A DNA stretch of 64,000 bases from Polytrichum commune (Eukaryota; Streptophyta; Polytrichopsida; Polytrichales; Polytrichaceae). The notes below the pieces were generated by a model. It did no database searches, had not been told where the DNA came from, and worked only from the letters and a program-made list of their open reading frames with translations. A program made the translations under genes and the position numbers. Below, one piece after another: positions 59,958 through 64,000 of this stretch (its first letter is position 1; each line of letters starts with the position of its first letter). The DNA lies in the NCBI GenBank assembly GCA_950295325.1, contig OX485803.1:6694001-6758000 (forward strand). Direction: 5' to 3'.

Positions 59958-62900
59958 AATACAGCTCAATATCTGACTTCAAGCTAGGAGAAACCAAAGG
60001 GAGGTCAATGTGAAAGAACAAGATTCCAAGGATTACTTAAGGTGAGTTTCCATGTAGGCCGCTCGCCCACCAGATGCTAGTGGTAATCAGGACAAACTCA
60101 ACCAAATGTAGATGGATTCTAGTGGGGTAGGGTTCATATGTGCCAACTACACTAAATAGTCCTATTAGCGTGGGCAACACTAATTTTCTAGTCAAGGTGG
60201 AATTAACGTGGGTCCAAGACCATGGGTCTTCCCCTAACCCTTCACGAAGACGACTTGAAGACATTACATATTATTTATATGATAAAAGTAGCACAAAATA
60301 AAATAATCACCCACATTAATTGTCTAGAAAAACAATTCATGTGACCCACACTAATTTTCTACTAGAGATTTAGCATGGGTCGAAAATCAATAGGGCCCAC
60401 ATTACTTCATATTATAAAAATTAGCATGAGCTCTAGAAAATCATTACGGCCCATAGCAATAAGACTATTTAGTGTAGCTACTCTCATTATCTCCAATCCG
60501 GGCCCACCTACTTACCTCCTCTAGGTTAAAACATCCTCCTCCTAGAACCAGGCTTCAATCCTTTAGTGATTGGCACTTGTAGGTTTAAAAAGTGCTTTAG
60601 TGGGTGCAAGGAAGTCTAGCGGCACATGTCCACGGCCTTCCACATTCTAGTAGACCACCAGATTGTGGTTGGTTGGAGGCTTGTGCTTATCTACATGAGA
60701 ACACCTCCAACCCACTATTATCTAGAATCTAGTGGGCAAGTGACCTACATGGAAAACTTACGCTTAGTCTATGTCATCAAGGATTGAACAAAAGATCACA
60801 ATTTACACGTAATCTAATGAAAAAATACCTGGGAAGACCATGTAGAACAAGGATTGCAGTAACTTCACAATGGCGAACTAGCTTCTGCGGTTCTGTCCAC
60901 ATGAGTGAAGGACTTATGGTAAGTCTTGGTTTCCCTCCAAACACCTGCTTCCAACATGCAACATGAATTTGAGATTTAGCTCTAGTGACTGGAGCATGGA
61001 AGGTTGAAAAATAATCTCTGGTCGCTCACAAAGAGGTAAAAAGCAAAAGACAATGTTCAGTCACTGACTTCTAATGTGTCACCTTAGTAGGAGAATTGAA
61101 GGAAAGAGAAAATGTGGCTCACACTCTGCTTGCTAACAGTATGTCCTTTGACAAGCTTTCAGAGAATATGAGGAGAAGCATGGGTGATTGTTGCATGTCC
61201 CTTGGTCATCTAAGCTCCAGATACTTGATGTATATTTCACTCAATTGCGCTTATAGCCAGTCTACTGAGAACTCACCGTTGTGATAGTTTGCTCCTCTGA
61301 AAGGCATAAACCTCTTGTCTCTGAAGTGTGCGCATACCCCTGTCACATACATATAGCACAAAATAGTCAAACCCTCATAGATATAAGGAACCACATAGAC
61401 CTGCAAAGTCCAAATTGTTAAGCTCGTTACCATGGATGCAAGGACTTCAACAAAAAATGGCATCCCACCACCTAGACTCCTTGAGAAATATGTAAGTCAG
61501 CAGTTTTCATGCCTTCCTCCCCTCTTCAAAGGCACCTGTCTAAGTCATTAGGGTGGCTTTAAACCGAAGGCCTTAACCTAGATCCCATTAGAACTCCAAG
61601 TTTAAGGCCTCCTAAGGCCGGAATAATGCTTGGATGGGCGACCTTCAGAGCACTTGACTTCCAGTGCTCTCTACTACCTTGGTCCACTGGGATCCTTGGG
61701 GCTTGCCCTTGGGGCAATAGGTGCCGACCAGCTTGTCCAAGCCCATTCAAGGGTTCGCCATTGAAAGCAGGCAGTCGTCTTTGAGGGCCATCTAATTCTC
61801 GTGATGCCCATTTTGGGATTACGTATAGAGCTAGACCACCTCGAAGATGAAGCAACACCATAATTCACACTGGTGGCAACATTGGAGTCATCTCACTCCC
61901 CATTTGAGGGGCTTGTGTACCCCTTATTTGCAAAAGTAAAGTTAGTGGTCCCCTTGTGGAACGACATTGAGTTCCTTATTATGGATAAACTACAGAGACC
62001 TCCAAGAAGATAGAAGTGAGGTCTACCTACCTCTTTTTCCCCTTCTCGTGCCTCATTGAGCGCCGATCTTTCAACCAAGAGCATGGGAATCTCCTGATCA
62101 ATCATCATGCCGATATTCTTATAAAACTTTAGAATATCCCGATATAAGGGTTGGGCTTCCTTGGTGTCTATGACAGCAGTCTCCAAGCATTCCAAACAAA
62201 GCTTACGTCCATCATCCCATGTTGCATACTCTACTCCTGCAGCCTGCAGCCCCAATGCAACACACAGATATGAAGCATTAAGTACCACATTCTGAAACTC
62301 AGAAGGTGTTCATTCTATAACTGCTGCTCAGTAAACCATACTCATAAGTTCCTTGATGTCTATACCTCCAGATTCAACACAAGTTAAAGTTCAGCTCTTA
62401 ATTTAGGGCCTGCACAGCCAGAAGCAGTGAGACCTCTGAGTTACTTTAAGTAAGATTAACCTTATTCATTTCATCTTGCAATCTGAATAGCAACACTGCC
62501 TTGTTTTATGGTTTGCTAAGACTCAGATATCAAATACTAGGTCATTGCTTTGGTAACATCAATGAGACAATTGTGGCTTCCTATCTCATAGCAAGAAGTT
62601 AATAAAGAGAAATATCAATAATGTCTATGTCAATGTGGTCTAGGCAAACATGCATGGTTATCAATCACAGAAGATAGAGCTCTTTCAGTTGTTTCAGAGT
62701 TACATTATGAGTGCCTTACAAGAGCAGCCGTCAAGTTTGGTGAAGAATATGGCATTGCAGACTTTGCTAATATGAGAAAATTTGAGTAAATTGATACCTG
62801 AATGCGATCACAACTACAGCAACGGGGTGTCCCATCCTTCTCATGCTTTGGACAATACTTTTGATTCCAGAAAGGATGTGACCGATACTCTATTAGTCCA

Positions 62901-63952
62901 GCTCTGTTTGTAGGAATCTGCATGCAGACTTCAAGGTCAAATCTAATGAATGGTATAACTCATGAATGAAGCTTGTGTGTTGCAACTTCATGACATCCAT
63001 ATTACAGTTAACTCCGTTATTGAATGGTTCAACCATTACATGTACCTTGATCTACACAACTATAAGAAGTTGATCACAATAATATTGTCATCCCTTGAGC
63101 TACCTTGATAAAAAAACTGAAGAATTCCAATGTGTCACTTGTAATAAGAACGAGCACCACTTACAAATTCAGTACAAACTTCACACTTTGGATGGAATAG
63201 TTCCTTGTAGCAATGGCGATGGTAGGCCTCAGTTCCTTGCACCGAAAACTGTTTCCGAATGAACATCCTTCACATTAGGACAAGTATGGTATCCTTCCAA
63301 GTGAAATATAATAGGATTCAATATGAAATATTGAATAGTACCAGCTACATTAGTCTGGCCTTATGAATAATGGTTGCAAAGATATGTTGATTGTTTGTAG
63401 GAATAAATTCTTTATCTCAAATCTCATTTATGCCAGGTAAAAGTGAGTCATGGTACCTCACGATCTGAAATAGGTTTGGTGCATAATTTGCAACGAAAAC
63501 AATTCGGGTGCCAGTTTTTGCCCACGCAGCTCAAGAAGCGCCCATAACCAAGGGATTGCTTGCATCCAGCGCAAATAGCCTTGTCATCTGGTCTGAATCA
63601 CCAGTCACCATAGACATAACAGCCATCACCACAATTTGTTCCCCATTAAAACTTCTCAGCCAGGAACAAGCATGAATATTTTTCCAGTCTCTGAAATATG
63701 AACACAATCAAGGCTCTTGAATGCAACAAGTGATTTCCACAAGTCACAAAAGTTACTGGTTGGTGTTAAAAATAGTGAAAAGTCTAGAAGAGATTGCACA
63801 CCTCATAATAGAAGCAACAGGCGGAACAAAAATGGGGGAAGTCTCTGGAGTTCTATGTGGGGCAGAATATTGAAAATCTAAACTCTCTTGCATGGCTCTC
63901 GCCAGCTCCTCGTCAGAATCATAGTCTGGGGCTGGCACGAATCTGCCTCTTC
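59161..63952 (-). CDS. DA1-like: DA1-like ubiquitin-binding LIM peptidase (5' end outside window)
   Basis: Nine exons are visible on the minus strand, all with GT-AG junctions and compatible phases: 63802-63952, 63457-63592, 63165-63248, 62798-62917, 62031-62243, 61277-61339, 60829-60944, 59808-59866 and 59161-59477. In order they encode a ubiquitin-interacting motif ([17 protein letters not shown]), a LIM domain over two exons ([17 protein letters not shown], then [16 protein letters not shown]), a second zinc-binding region ([19 protein letters not shown]), and the peptidase region with [41 protein letters not shown] and HELMHAW (HExxH). The C-terminal domain is [13 protein letters not shown], then [20 protein letters not shown]. 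In Arabidopsis DA1 is monoubiquitinated and cleaves growth regulators, limiting organ size. All visible key residues are present, so the gene is probably functional. The N-terminus lies beyond 64000. Confidence 0.95.
60030..60775. mobile_element. MITE-like insertion in a DA1 intron
   Basis: Inverted termini share GTTTTCCATGTAGG-type and GCCCACYAGAT sequences (left 60049-60085 as gtttccatgtaggccgctcg, right 60729-60760 inverted). caaggatt occurs just outside both ends (60024-60034 and 60776-60784), a candidate 8-bp target duplication, though a few bases separate it from the termini. There is no coding capacity. It lies within the intron between the HExxH exon and the preceding exon. Confidence 0.55.
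61553..61643 (+). pseudogene. degenerate 5S rRNA-like sequence
   Basis: Inside a DA1 intron, gatcccattagaactcc (61581) and ggatgggcgacc (61632) align in order and spacing with the plant 5S rRNA segments gatcccatcagaactcc and ggatgggtgacc, with agtttaag between them matching aagttaag. The 3' part of 5S is not well conserved. It is either a 5S pseudogene or the head of a 5S-derived SINE; sequence to about 61870 could be the body. Confidence 0.55.
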
Positions 63953-64000
63953 CTGATTGACAAGCACACAAGTGATGAAGATTAAGTGGATGCAAATGGT

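Noticed and set aside
1-64000. LTR retrotransposon or endogenous virus
   Set aside because: No paired long terminal repeats, gag/pol motifs or tRNA primer site were recognised anywhere in the window.

Overview
This is a eukaryotic, low-GC, repeat-dominated nuclear window, almost certainly from a land plant. Support comes from an intron-containing F-box/PP2-type gene, a DA1-type UIM-LIM-peptidase gene with nine GT-AG exons visible, plant-style TATA boxes, and abundant hAT, Mutator-like, PIF/Harbinger-like and Tc1-like DNA transposon remnants. The Tc1-type DD34E transposase is uncommon in seed plants, so a non-seed plant is plausible, but the species cannot be fixed from the sequence.

Layout. 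1-4.6 kb holds the degraded 3' part of an unidentified minus-strand gene, degraded coding remnants and a LINE 3' fragment. 4.7-13.1 kb is a repeat field: 8-bp-TSD elements terminating in CTCGGGGGG, a 3-bp-TSD MITE, a 24-bp minisatellite, 145-bp and 99-bp tandem repeats, and a Mutator-like remnant. 13.2-18.2 kb has no gene I can name. 18.2-20.2 kb is a foldback Mutator-like element with a hAT element inserted in its left terminus; undoing the hAT insertion restores a 9-bp target duplication. 20.5-26.1 kb is the main single-copy gene region: an orphan SINA-like RING first exon, an orphan ABC1-kinase exon, and an apparently complete three-exon F-box/PP2 gene (23905-25762). 28.7-34.2 kb carries two more CTCGGGGGG elements and a hAT element with the C-terminal part of its transposase. 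35-38.6 kb holds a Mutator-like foldback, a full-length Tc1-like element with a broken transposase, and a second Mutator-like half.

34.9-64 kb is dominated by a segmental duplication. Block 38.66-42.70 kb (small two-exon gene 'X' plus the 3' end of a DA1 gene, broken) is repeated at 55.9-59.96 kb (gene X plus the intact 3' end of DA1, which continues off the right edge). Block 1-6.5 kb is repeated, with insertions and deletions, at 43.02-52.5 kb. By eye the gene X/DA1 blocks are nearly identical, while the 1-6.5 kb blocks are clearly more diverged, so more than one event is likely.

The likely functional genes are the F-box/PP2 gene, the DA1-like gene at the right edge (a ubiquitin-activated peptidase that restrains organ growth in angiosperms), and possibly the two copies of gene X. 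The most unusual content is the CTCGGGGGG element family (six copies, each with an exact 8-bp target duplication, one nested and one with an empty site preserved in the paralogous block), the perfect 82-bp-arm palindrome at 49239-49403, and the nested hAT-in-Mutator structure.
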